A DNA stretch of 64,000 bases, from the NCBI GenBank assembly GCA_963693285.1, contig OY848921.1, positions 6,027,229 through 6,091,228 of the forward strand, given 5' to 3'. Of the stretch, positions 12,231 to 23,700 are shown piece by piece (the first letter of the stretch is position 1; every line of letters starts with the position of its first letter). Both the position numbers and the translations under genes were made by a program. The notes below the pieces were generated by a model. It was not told where the DNA came from. It did not search any database and saw only the letters and a list, made by a program, of their open reading frames with translations. This stretch comes from Xestospongia muta (lineage: Eukaryota; Porifera; Demospongiae; Haplosclerida; Petrosiidae).

Positions 12231-13319
12231 ATTGAATTGCTAAACGTTTAAAATTTGTCAATGTCAATATATACAAGCTGGGAATGGTTTGTGCAAAATT
12301 TTGAGCCCTAGTTCAAGTGGACATACTCACTGTGGGCACTTTGTTAAATTCCTATCCAGTCTATGTTTATTACATTACATTCCACATAGTTATATTATGT
12401 CTTACTATGCTTATTAATTGAGTAGGTTTTTCCCTGACTTGGGTAAGTTCCTGTTTTGGGTTGTATATTGTAGGCCTTCTATTTACAGAAACTGAGGAAG
12501 TAAAGCTAAATAGTCATAATATATTGTTGTAATTTAGTATTGCTTGTGGAGGATAATGCAACTGCCACATTAGCCATCCCTACATTTACTTCATTAAAAA
12601 ATCTTCTATTCACATGTTGAATTCACTTTAAGAATAGATTCGTTGATCTAACCAAACTTTGTATGGTCACTTAAAATGAATTTATAATTTTATGACTAAC
12701 ACTTTTGTGTGATGTATATATTACTGTTAACATTGATTAGTTGATTTAACCAATATATTATGGTTTTTAAGGTTGCATATACATAGGAACTTATTTGATG
12801 TAATAAAGTGAATATTCAGTAGAGTTTTTATTACTAATGTAGTAAATGTACTATAGATTTGATTATTCATGTAACTAATTATTAGTACTATGACGATAAG
12901 ATGATGGACCAGAACTGATATTATTATACATACACTTCTACAATTGTAGAGAAGTGTGTGCATGAATTGATTACAACAACCAATTTATTTTAACTGTGTG
13001 AAAAGACAGATAAAGGAAGTAATACTAAAATCTATATAATAATTATTATTTTACTTAAAATGGAATATACAAGTCAAAGAAATTACTGATGGTCATACAA
13101 TCTGTGGAGTTATGCAACTGACAGCCATATTGATATGAAAAGACCAAATTAAGTAGTGTTTTATGATGTTAGATATTAATACATGAACACACCAGATGAT
13201 AGTGGAGTTATAACAGCAAGTTTTTAAACTAATGCAGTTATCACTATATCCACGTATTTTAAGATTTAAATATTAACTTTTTCATTTATTTGTCAGTTTA
13301 TATATATGATTGCTGATAA
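12231..13319. other. Non-coding AT-rich DNA between promoter copies A and B
   Basis: No gene is seen. From about 12490 it repeats 10.18-10.6 kb (gtaaagctaaatagtcataa, tagtattgcttgtggagg), and the same block occurs at 51400-51780. From 12880 it matches 51780-52080. An in-phase copy of the flank of promoter A follows at 13150-13320. This suggests a tandem duplication of a promoter-plus-flank unit of roughly 1.4 kb (11.9-12.2 versus 13.3-13.6 kb). Confidence 0.6.
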
Positions 13320-13325
13320 ACTTAC

Positions 13326-13640
13326 ATCTGCAGCTGCTACAGTCAACACTGCTCTCAAAACGCACAGTCAGCACGTTTAAATAGGTGATACTTCAAAGTC
13401 TACTCTTTGATAACGACGACGTACACAGAAAATACCTTGTTTGTATGTCAGAAGTGTCTTAACACAGCTTAGCATTAAAAGAGACAAGCAAACAACTGCT
13501 TTTATTCGTCGCCTATGCTGTTCTGCGCGTGCGTATAACTTTAATAATAAACTTGTTATTAAAAATATGGTTTTTCCTGTTTTATAACCAAAACACGTGA
13601 CAATCAATCAAATGGCATAAGCAAAAGTAAATTGAGTTAC
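13326..13640 (-). promoter_or_regulatory. Promoter/leader-exon block, copy B
   Basis: This has the same order as copy A on the minus strand: the ACAATCAATCAAATGGCATAAGC-type distal element (about 13595-13630; CACGTG E-box next to it), the GC-rich CACGCGCAGAACAGCAT block (about 13509-13535), a TATA-like GAATAAAAGC, then a leader ending at GTAAGT (complement of 13320-13325). It is about 1.4 kb farther from receptor 1 than copy A, so both could serve the same gene as alternative first exons. The overlapping frame 13377-13607 is not shared by the other copies. Confidence 0.42.
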
Positions 13641-16100
13641 TAAACATTCTCTGTTCATACATTTTTGTTATTCTTTTAAAGATTCTTGTAACACATCCTT
13701 TAGAATATTGTTGACTTTCCTATGTGGATACATATATAGATTAAACATTTAAATTAATATCAATGTCAATATATACATGCTGGTAATGGTCCCTAGCTAG
13801 CCAAAGTGCATGGGCATCTTCATTCTAGGCACTTTGTTAAATTCCTATCCAGTCTATGTCTATTACATTACACTCCAAATAGTTACATTATGTATTACTA
13901 TGTTTATTAATTGAGTAGTTTTATCCTTGATTTCATTAATTCAATAGCCTCCTAAGTAATGTTAAAGGTATGATTCACAGAAAATTATACTGTCAGGCAC
14001 ACTCAGTAGGAAGATGCTAATAATACTGGCTAAGTATAGGGTACTCCAGTTAACTCCATACCTTGTTTGAAATGAATATCTTAACAGGACATGTAAAAGA
14101 CAAAAATGACTCCAATATGCTAGACTACTTACAAAGATTGTATCATTAGAAATATAGATAACTCCACTATCATCATCCACAATTAATTGAGTTGTTTTTG
14201 CAGCTGTTCAACAAAACCTACTACCAGAAGACTTACATGTGGAAGCAGATGTAAATAGTTAGTAGAATCAAGGACATTATCCGAGAATTTGATCTGAAGT
14301 TCTAAAGATTTCCTTCATTCTCTCGACATTGAACACCACCATAGTAAATTCTATTAAATATGATTAAATTCATTAAATCATCATTACTACTTCATTGTGT
14401 CTTCTATACTAGCATCATACCTAAGCATTCAGTGAAGGAACACTTGGGTATGAGGCTATTATTATGTGACAAGAGAAAATAATTTGTTCAGTCATACTTA
14501 TTACATTAATTATAACTTGACTTATTAACAAGCGACATGTTTATACCTGTCTTGACACTCCCTAAACATGTTAGACCCTATTCTTTTTTCTTACATATCA
14601 GATAATGATCTATTTCGAAAGATACAACTGACAAATGGTAAACACCTTAAAGAAGCCTTTGGCTGAGAAAAGCATTGACTATTGACCTCAAAGACTGATG
14701 GATACAGATGAAGTAAAAGATGAGAGTCTCATATATTAATAGATAGTAGACACACAATAAGCAGTATGGATTGATACAGACATAATATTGTTATCTTTTT
14801 TATATTACAATACGTAAGTCTAATATCTGTGTAATTATGTCACTTGTTCTTAACACCGACTACCTATATTCTTTTTTTTTACTCTATCCTCCATAGTTTC
14901 AATTAGGAATTTGTTAGCTAATAACTGACACTTTTGTGATATGCATATATATAATATATATATTTATGTATGTATGTATGTATGTATGTATATATGTACA
15001 TGTATATGCATACATTTATATATGTATATATATATATATATCACTGTATAAATTGATTAGTTGGTTTAAGCAATATATGGTCATACAGATTACATGTAAA
15101 TAGCAACTTACTTAATAAATAAAATAAGCATCCTCAAATCAGGTATATAAGAACAATACACATGTCTTGTACATATATAACAACAATACTAGTTTACATA
15201 AGAGTTGATAAAAGTGTACTCAAGACAGTAGGAAGTTCTTAATTGATTATTCTTTAGATCACAAACAGCATGTTGTAAAAATAACAGTGCTGATTCGTCT
15301 ATGCAATATTAAACACGAAGTAGCTTGCTAGAAGATATCCCATTCAGGCATTCACTAAAGAACTTGTAGTGACCAGACATGTTCTTTCTGCACCAACTAC
15401 CAACTTTTTGTAGATGCACTACTGATCACAATGTACAAAGCCTTTTTTGGTACTCAATAAAGGTGTCTATACCTAGATATTTGTGGTATTGAATGCATAT
15501 CTTTATTTTTCAAAAAAAGGTTTTATACGAGATCTCAGAAAGAAAAGAACACTATTATGATTACTGATGATGTGAGTGGAACTACAGTCCATTTTATAAT
15601 GTTATGGACTCTCTCTATACATCTTATCTCAACAAACAAACACCATCTTTTTCTTTCCCTTTGGTTATTTTGCTCTATTTTCATTGAATACAGTATGAAA
15701 ATATATGTAGTTTGAGTAAAATTATCAAATACAAATCTGTCATACCTTCTGTTACAGCTTCTTTTTCTAGCAATCCAAATATTTTCACTTGTCATTTTCT
15801 TCAATCAGCTACAACACTTCTAAACTAAGATTATAGTTGGTCACCTCAATGAACTCAAACCATAGCTATAGACACAAAAAAGTACATATTGTATGGATGT
15901 ACATTTCCGATTTAATTATGCAGATGATATTTATAATTGACTGATTTTTTGACATCATTGGAAATATGACAATATGTATTTGCTTCTAAAATTTACAACA
16001 TAATGTTGCTTATCTAGATGTTTTGATAACAGGTGGCTTATAAAAGAATTAAATCTTTAATAACTGCTAATTGAAGATAGTACAATTAAATGGATTATAG
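13641..16100. other. Non-coding centre of the inverted repeat
   Basis: I find no exon with good splice signals or a recognisable domain. It contains a TATG/TA microsatellite at about 14945-15045. Frames at 13962-14180 and 15535-15804 on the minus strand have no recognisable motif and no repeat-conserved counterpart. The segment is absent from the second copy of the region: the 52-kb copy jumps from the equivalent of about 13.15 kb to the equivalent of 16.39 kb. Confidence 0.55.
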
Positions 16101-16325
16101 ATACAAACTCACCTTCTAACTATAATGTGTCTCTGTGGTGTTTGCTCATTACTCTAACCTAATTAATTATCATGGACTGTGCTGTTAAAGTAGTTGTAGC
16201 TGATCACGTGTCTCTATCTAATGAAGGTATATTATAGTTATCTGAGGTATATTTTTGTTATTACCATCATTCTTATTTTTATTAAGCATAAATAAAGTAA
16301 TAAAATGATTTATTAATAAATATAC

Positions 16326-16382
16326 CTGGTTTGTATATTGAATAAGACAGACAACTTTTATTCAGAGGCGATGCCGTTCTAC
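16326..16382 (-). promoter_or_regulatory. Partial promoter/leader block, copy E
   Basis: Read on the minus strand, an AGAACGGCATCGCC block is followed by GAATAAAAG and a leader piece with ATACAAACCAGGTA, the same elements as in copies A-D. It is only about 180 bp from copy C and points the opposite way, so the two form a divergent pair. The copy is short, with no matching donor seen, and may be dead. Confidence 0.35.
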
Positions 16383-16449
16383 TCTTAATTAATAGATTGT
16401 TTGTTAAATAACGTGAAACGTGAAACAAAAATGCGAAATTAAATGTTTA

Positions 16450-16743
16450 TCATCTCGATCTACTTTTGCTTATGCGAACTTGCTTGATTGTCGTATGCTT
16501 TTGGTAGTAAAAGAAACAATTAATTTATATTAATAATTATCAAATTAATGTTTTATTAACTATAGTTACGCACGCGCAGAACAGCATCGGCGTCGTAATA
16601 AAAGCTGTTGCGATTGTTTGTGTCTGATATACAACCAGGTAGTCTTCTGCGCAATTCTTCGTTATTAATTAGAAGACTTAAAACTAACTGCTATCCAGTC
16701 CCGTCAACAGTGTGTTGTGAGTGCAGTATTCTCTGTAGTAGTT
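16450..16743 (+). promoter_or_regulatory. Promoter/leader-exon block, copy C (receptor 2)
   Basis: Distal element (cttttgcttatgcgaac, gcttgattgtcgtatgc) at 16450-16510; GC-rich ACGCACGCGCAGAACAGCAT at 16567-16594; TATA-like TAATAAAAGC at about 16596-16605; then a leader of about 140 bp ending at the donor GTAAGT (16744-16749). The first coding exon of receptor 2 is preceded by a good acceptor (tttttacag, ending near 20275), which fits an upstream untranslated exon with a 3.5-kb intron. The overlapping 65-codon frame (16608-16805) runs through the proposed donor and is not conserved on the opposite-strand copies. The promoter role is an inference. Confidence 0.5.
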
Positions 16744-19313
16744 GTAAGTTCGTCAGCAACTATATATATTTAAATTTAATAATCAATTATAATCGTATAA
16801 TTTAAATTTAATTTGAAATCTTTGAAATACAAAGTTATAGTAATAACTGCATTACTATAAGTTTGCTTTAAATTTTGTAACACCACCGTCATCTGGTTTT
16901 GTCCATACATTTGTTGTTCCACTCTTCTCTACAATGTTTACTGATTTTGTCTTTCATATCAATATGGCTATCAGTTGCATAGTCTACAGACTACATAAAC
17001 ATCACTACTTTATTTTAAGTAGTATATTCCATATTATGTAAAATAGTAATAATGATATAGATGGCAATCGGGAGATGCAAATAAACCCATTGGTAACAAA
17101 ATAAGAAAATGGATTAAGAACAAGTTGTGAGTATGGTTATGTTTATATACAAATACAAGTACTTTCTATGAACTTGTAAGCTAGTCTGTATTTTCTGAAA
17201 TTTCTAGCATTAAATTATACACAATTAGAATCAATTGAGTTATTATTTTTGTAATAGTACTTACTTTGCTGCGCCTAGGTACAGAGTACCACCCAGTTTG
17301 TTAAAGCTCTAAATCAAAATTATTGATCAATAACATTATTGTATAAACAGATCATAACACATTCATATTAACAAAATACAAACATAATGGCACAAATATG
17401 ATTATATGGTTAAATATTTAAAAAGTTAATTTTTACACTTTTCTATTTTGTATATCCTCCCTCTGTAACTTCTGAACTAAATAAAATAGTTACAATGGAC
17501 ATAGTAAATAACTAAATAAACATAGAATAACACAAATATGTTAACTGATAAAACATTAGCTGTCTTTATTTATCTTTTTTCATCAAAAGTGTCAGCCTTA
17601 GAACAATAAATTCCATGTTGAAATTAAATTACTTCAATGATAGTGTAAATTAAGGAGTATAGGTAGTTTTCTTCCTATTATTAACTGAAAAATTAATATA
17701 TTAATGGGGGGTTCAAAACACATCACAAGACCTATGTTTGGCTTGAACAATTACGTCATTGTTAAAATAGATTGGTTGTTAATCTGATTTATTATCACTT
17801 ATAATATGGCTGCATACATGCCTATAAAATTTATTAAAATATATTAACAGCATATACTATTAATTAATATTTAACTGCACAGTCAGCAGTGTATTTCAAC
17901 AAAGGACTTCTCAAAAAGGCTATATGTTTAGTATAGTGAATTAGTACATGTTAGTGAGGATGAGAGAATGATTTTTGCTAATTTACAGTGTAATTGTGCA
18001 GTGACTATGCATGGATTCATCAGATCAACCAATCGATAATGTTGCAGCTACATCATCCTTCACAATAATAAATTGCAACAATATATGCAACAATATATTA
18101 TAACTATTTAGCTTTACTTGTATGATAAATAATTTGATTATCTTTTCTAATGAAGTTTAAATAAGTTAATGGCTTGTAAATAATACTATATGCTTACAAT
18201 GCCTTGATGTTTTTAGATGATTTGTTTTTGTAAAAAGAAAATATATTTTCAAGTTGTTAGGCTTGTTTTGTTAATGGAGTAGAGTTGATTTAGTTGATTG
18301 AACATGTGTGCACTCTTATAGTATGAATACACATAATATGAAGGTATAGTAGTTCCATTTTTACTGTCTTTCTTTTAATTTCACAAATTAAAGTATCAGT
18401 CATAAAATAACAAATTCCTTATTGAAATTACTTTTTGATAACAGAGTAAATTAAGGAATGCAGATAGTCTCCTTTCTATTTTTGCTGCTATATTACCATA
18501 TAAATTAATAAGTTAATGGGCTTAAAAACAAATGACATGCCCTCCACAGTCCATGTCTGGCCAGAACAATCACATCATAGTTACAATAGATTTATTGTTT
18601 AACCTATTAATGGTCACTTACAATTTCATTAGACACATGCCTACAAAATTATTAAAATATATTAATAGCATACACTATTAATTAGTGTTGAACTGAAAAT
18701 CATGCAGTGTACTTAAGCAAATGACTTATCAAAAAGGGTTTGTGTTTAGTATGGTCAATGACAACATTTTATTAAGAACAAGAGTGATCTTAAAATGAAG
18801 TGATGAGTAATGTTGCATCATCCTGCTCCAGCAATACTAAATTGAACAATACATTATAACTATATATCTAGCTCTATTAGATTTTCCCTTTTCTGAATGG
18901 AATGTTTAAATAAATTAGTGGCTTAGATATCAAACTAGATGTTTACAATAGATTAATCATTTTTGATGTTTGTTTTATTTAAAGTAAATATATCTTTAAT
19001 CTGTTAAGCTTATCTTGCTAATGGTATAGAGTTGATTTAGCTGATTAAATGTTAGTGTAGCCTTGTACCTTATAGTATGAATTACACATAATTTAAAGGT
19101 AATATTAGTTTAAAGTTTAATGGAAAATCATGTAAATTTATCATGTGGACCATGAACCCTATATGTGTTTAGTAAAAACTTATATGTATTTAGTTAGACA
19201 CTGCTGTTTGGTTACTATGTATGAGTGGATTTTTTTACTGCCATTCCTGTATATATTGTGGTGATAGGCATGGCCAGAGTTGTCCATTTTTCCTCTGCCT
19301 CTGCTGTACATAG
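16744..19313. repeat. Receptor-flanking segmental repeat, inverted copy
   Basis: No gene is seen. The block aligns directly with 52457-55090 over its full length, with small indels. It also aligns in reverse orientation with parts of 6.7-13.3 kb; for example, the attatgtaaaatagtaataatg, ttattgatcaataacatta and aaatatatctttaatctgtt neighbourhoods occur reversed near 13.03, 9.47 and 8.48 kb. If the leader exon at 16743 is real, this is the first intron of receptor 2. Confidence 0.75.
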
Positions 19314-20290
19314 TTCACGATAACTCAATAACAATTAACAGCATGGACACTAAATTCAAAAAAATAACAAACTCAACTAGAAAGTATGACCTACTGTCGA
19401 TCAAGATTGAGCGGTTCAGAAACAAAACTAGTAATTTCAGAAGTTTACTATCAAGAACTACTCTTAGGATCAATAATATCAATATTAACGGAAAGAAACG
19501 GATGTGTACGGAGAATACTATTTCATTATATCTAAACAGGCTCCTACTTCTAGCACTAAGCTTAGAGTATTTCCTGCTTTAATATTCAGCTTAAAAGAGA
19601 TCCAGGATCATTATTGTACGACCGATAAGCCAGTGACTGTCAGCCTAGTTACTATGCATAGTAATTAGTTGTTAATAACCACATCTATATAATTATAATA
19701 ATGTGTAAAGTGTTCTTGTGAGCTGGTTAACATAGAACCTTATTGTCTTCTAGAATGCTACAGCTTTGATTAGTAAGACATATAAAAGTAAAATTAACCC
19801 AGAACAGTTTCATATCAACAGGACAACATGAAAGTGAACAAACATATCAAATAGTAGCTCTTAGCTTGATGACTACAACAAGATTACAAAACCATTTATT
19901 GTCTCAAGTATACAAAGTATGACATGCAATGATAACATAGCAATAAATGACTATCCTGTCACATTCAGGAAGTATAACATTCATTATGCACAATAAAGAT
20001 CAAGCAGAAATTGAGCAAACTGTTTCTCCAGTAAGTACTTGAAATTTCTAACTTCTACCTCATTAAACTCTGCACATTCACAATTAAATTAAACATAAAC
20101 ATGATTGTGTTTAGGGCTGTACATTGTGTTTATAATGTAGGGATTTTATATTGAGTAGAGTCATCCTGTATATTTCGAGAATGTTTTAAATATCTAATGA
20201 CATCATTTATGTACTTCTTTTAATTTAGAAAAAAAAATACCTGTTTTTTAAGCTATAAAGTTTTAATTTTTACAGTAATCATACTCTAGA
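19314..20290. repeat. Direct duplicate of the receptor 5' region, with an empty retrotransposon site
   Basis: Aligns with 59256-60230. At 19316-19331 it reads agttcacgataactca uninterrupted, whereas the 55-59 kb copy has a complete LTR element inserted at the same point. The frame 19280-19582 looks open here, but the second copy carries a stop (cctactgtagatc), so it is not a conserved gene. A polypyrimidine-rich acceptor lies just before the start codon of receptor 2. Confidence 0.8.
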
Positions 20291-20789
20291 ATGATGAGGC
20301 TCGTGATTGTTTTTATTTATTACACAGTTTTGATCTATAGGTAAGCTTTATTGTGACACTGTATTATTGTAATCTGTCTATTATATACAGTTGTCATGCT
20401 GTGGAACCTTGCTCACAATATGTATTAGTGTCTTCTGTAACATCATATACTAGATATAATGGGTTAGTATGACGACATCTATTAAATTATAATTAAATTT
20501 TGCTTATAATAATACATATGACATCATACAATCAAAAATAAAGTAATAATATTTTCTATTAATTAGATTATTATTATTGGTTAGAAACTTTTAAAAATAT
20601 TTAGCAAGATTTAGTTAAAAACAAAAATGTATATGCTTATTTTCTTAGATACTATATACCAATAATAAAACAATAACAAATACAAGTTTATATTATAATA
20701 TAGAATTCTCACTGTTACACTATATAAAGTGACTTTCAGTCTTCAACTGCAACATTGTCCAGGTTATAGTCCTGAAAAAAAAAGTGTAC
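20291..20789 (+). CDS. Receptor 2 signal peptide and degenerate EMI module
   Basis: Exon 20291-20340 starts MMRLVIVFIYYTVLIY, a plain hydrophobic signal peptide. Exon 20391-20462 (72 bp) has C..CSQYVLVSS but lacks the half of the module holding the conserved Trp and two cysteines found in receptor 1 (114-bp exon, CWILGRC). Exon 20704-20789 reads QHCPGYSPEKKSV where receptor 1 has QCCSGYGPLPNCL, so two more cysteines are gone. Receptor 3 shares the shortened first half but keeps CCPGYGPETNC. The frame is maintained throughout, so the protein may still be made with a weakened EMI fold. Other families with EMI followed by EGF repeats are MEGF10/Draper-type engulfment receptors; that parallel is by architecture only. 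Confidence 0.7.
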
Positions 20790-23700
20790 GTAAGTTATAC
20801 TTGTTACCGGTGTACTCAGAACATGACATCACAATTTAGCGTATTGCACTCCACCATGTGGCACTAACATGGAATGCTCAGCTGAAGGCACTTGTACATG
20901 TCTCAGTGGATGGAAAGGCAGTAATTGCTTAATACGTATGAATGCAATTCTTGAGGACACATTTTAATTATTGCTTCCTCTCAACACAGCAATTTGCAAT
21001 GAACCATGTGGCCCTATTAAAGAATGTACAGCTCCTGACACTTGTACATGTTTCAGTGGATGGAAAGGCAGTGACTGCTCAACACGTATGGTTACATTTT
21101 CATGTGAACACATTTTTATTTCAACACAGCAATTTGCAGTTCAACATGTGGCACTAATAAACAATGTACTTTTCCAGACACTTGTACATGCATCAGTGGA
21201 TGGAAAGGCAGTGACTGTTTAACACGTATGGTTATATTTCTTGTAGACACATAATTATTGTGTCCTCTCCACACAGCAATTTGCAGTTCAACATGTGGTA
21301 CTAACAAACAATGTACAGCTCCTAACACTTGTACATGTGTCAGTGGATGGAAAGGCAGTAACTGCTTAACACGTATGGTTATATTTCTTGTAGACACATA
21401 ATTATTGCCTCCTCTCAACACAGCAATTTGCAGTTCAACATGTGGTACTAACAAACAATGTACAGCTCCTAACACTTGTACATGTGTCAGTGGATGGAAA
21501 GGCAGTAACTGCTTGACACGTATGATTACATTTTTTGTAGACACATAATTATTGCGTCCTCTCAACACAGCAATTTGCAGTTCAACATGTGGTACTAACA
21601 AACAGTGTACAGCTCCAGACACTTGTACATGTCTCAGTGGATGGAAAGGCAGTAACTGCTTGACACGTATGATTACATTTTTTGTAGACACATAATTATT
21701 GCGTCCTCTCAACACAGCAATTTGCAGTTCAACATGTGGTACTAACAAACAATGTACAGCTCCAGACACTTGTACATGTGTCAGTGGATGGAAAGGCAGT
21801 AACTGCTTAACACGTATGGTTACATTTCTTGTAGAAACATAATTATTGTCTCCTCTCAACACAGCAATTTGCAGTTCAACATGTGGTACTAACAAACAGT
21901 GTACAGCTCCTGACACTTGTACATGTGTCAGTGGATGGAAAGGCAGTAACTGCTTAACACGTATGGTTACATTTCTTGTAGACATATAATTATTGTCTGT
22001 ACTCAACACAGCAATTTGCAGTTCAACATGTGGTACGAACAAACAATGTACAGCTCCTGACACTTGTACATGTGTCAGTGGATGGAAAGGCAGTAACTGC
22101 TTAACACGTATGGTTACATTTCTTGTAGACACATAATTATTGTCTCCTCTTAACAAAGCAATTTGCAGTTCAACATGTGGTACTAACAAACAGTGTACAG
22201 CTCCTAACACTTGTACATGTCTCAGTGGATGGAAAGGGAGTAACTGCTTAACACGTATGATTACATTTTTTGTAGACACATAATTATTCCATCCTCTCAA
22301 CACAGCAATTTGCAGTTCAACATGTGGTACTAACAAACAGTGTACAGCTCCTGACACTTGTACATGTGTTAGTGGATGGAAAGGCAGTAACTGCTTAACA
22401 CGTATGATTACATTTTTTGTAGACAGATAATTATTCCATCCTCTCAACACAGCAATTTGCAGTTCAACATGTGGTACTAACAAACAGTGTACAGCTCCTG
22501 ACACTTGTACATGTGTCATTGGATGGAAAGGCAGTAACTGCTTAACACGTATGATTACATTTTTTGTAGACACATAATTATTCCATCCTCTCAACACAGC
22601 AATTTGCAGTTCAACATGTGGTACTAACAAACAGTGTACAGCTCCTGACACTTGTGCATGTGTTAGTGGATGGAAAGGCAGTAACTGCTTAACACGTATG
22701 ATTACATTTTTTGTAGACACATAATTATTCCATCCTCTCAACACAGCAATTTGCAGTTCAACATGTGGTACTAACAAACAGTGTACAGCTCCTGACACTT
22801 GTGCATGTGTTAGTGGATGGAAAGGCAGTAACTGCTTAACACGTATGATTACATTTTTTGTAGACACATAATTATTGCGTCCTCTCAACACAGCAATTTG
22901 CAGTTCAACATGTGGTACTAACAAACAATGTACAGCTCCTGACACTTGTACATGTGTTAGTGGATGGATAGGCAGTAACTGCTTAACACGTATGATTACA
23001 TTTCTTGTAGATGCATAATTATTGTTTCCTCTCAACACAGCAATTTGCAGTTCAGCATGTGGTACTAACAAACAGTGTACAGCTCCTGACACTTGTACAT
23101 GTGTCAGTGGATGGAAAGGCAGTAACTGCTTAACACGTATGATTACATTTTTTGTAGACACATAATTATTCCATCCTCTCAACACAGCAATTTGCAGTTC
23201 AACATGTGGTACTAACAAACAGTGTACAGCTCCTGACACTTGTGCATGTGTTAGTGGATGGAAAGGCAGTAACTGCTTAACACGTATGATTACATTTTTT
23301 GTAGACACATAATTATTGCGTCCTCTCAACACAGCAATTTGCAGTTCAACATGTGGTACTAACAAACAATGTACAGCTCCTGACACTTGTACATGTGTTA
23401 GTGGATGGAAAGGCAGTAACTGCTTAACACGTATGATTACATTTCTTGTAGATGCATAATTATTGTTTCCTCTCAACACAGCAATTTGCAGTTCAGCATG
23501 TGGTACTAACAAACAGTGTACAGCTCCTGACACTTGTGCATGTGTTAGTGGATGGAAAGGCAGTAACTGCTTAACACGTATGATTACATTTTTTGTAGAC
23601 ACATAATTATTGCATCCTCTCAACACAGCAATTTGCAGTTCAGCATGTGGTACGAACAAACAATGTACAGCTCCTGACACTTGTACATGTGTTAGTGGAT

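Noticed and set aside
16608..16805. Small frames over the promoter blocks (also 52327-52536, 11888-12085 and 13377-13607) ending in a SCKFVSN-like sequence
   Set aside because: The frame crosses a well-conserved GTAAGT donor, differs among copies, and is better explained by conserved DNA or leader RNA.
19280..19582. 100-codon frame upstream of receptor 2
   Set aside because: The duplicate at 59.2-59.5 kb carries a stop codon and substitutions without a coding pattern.
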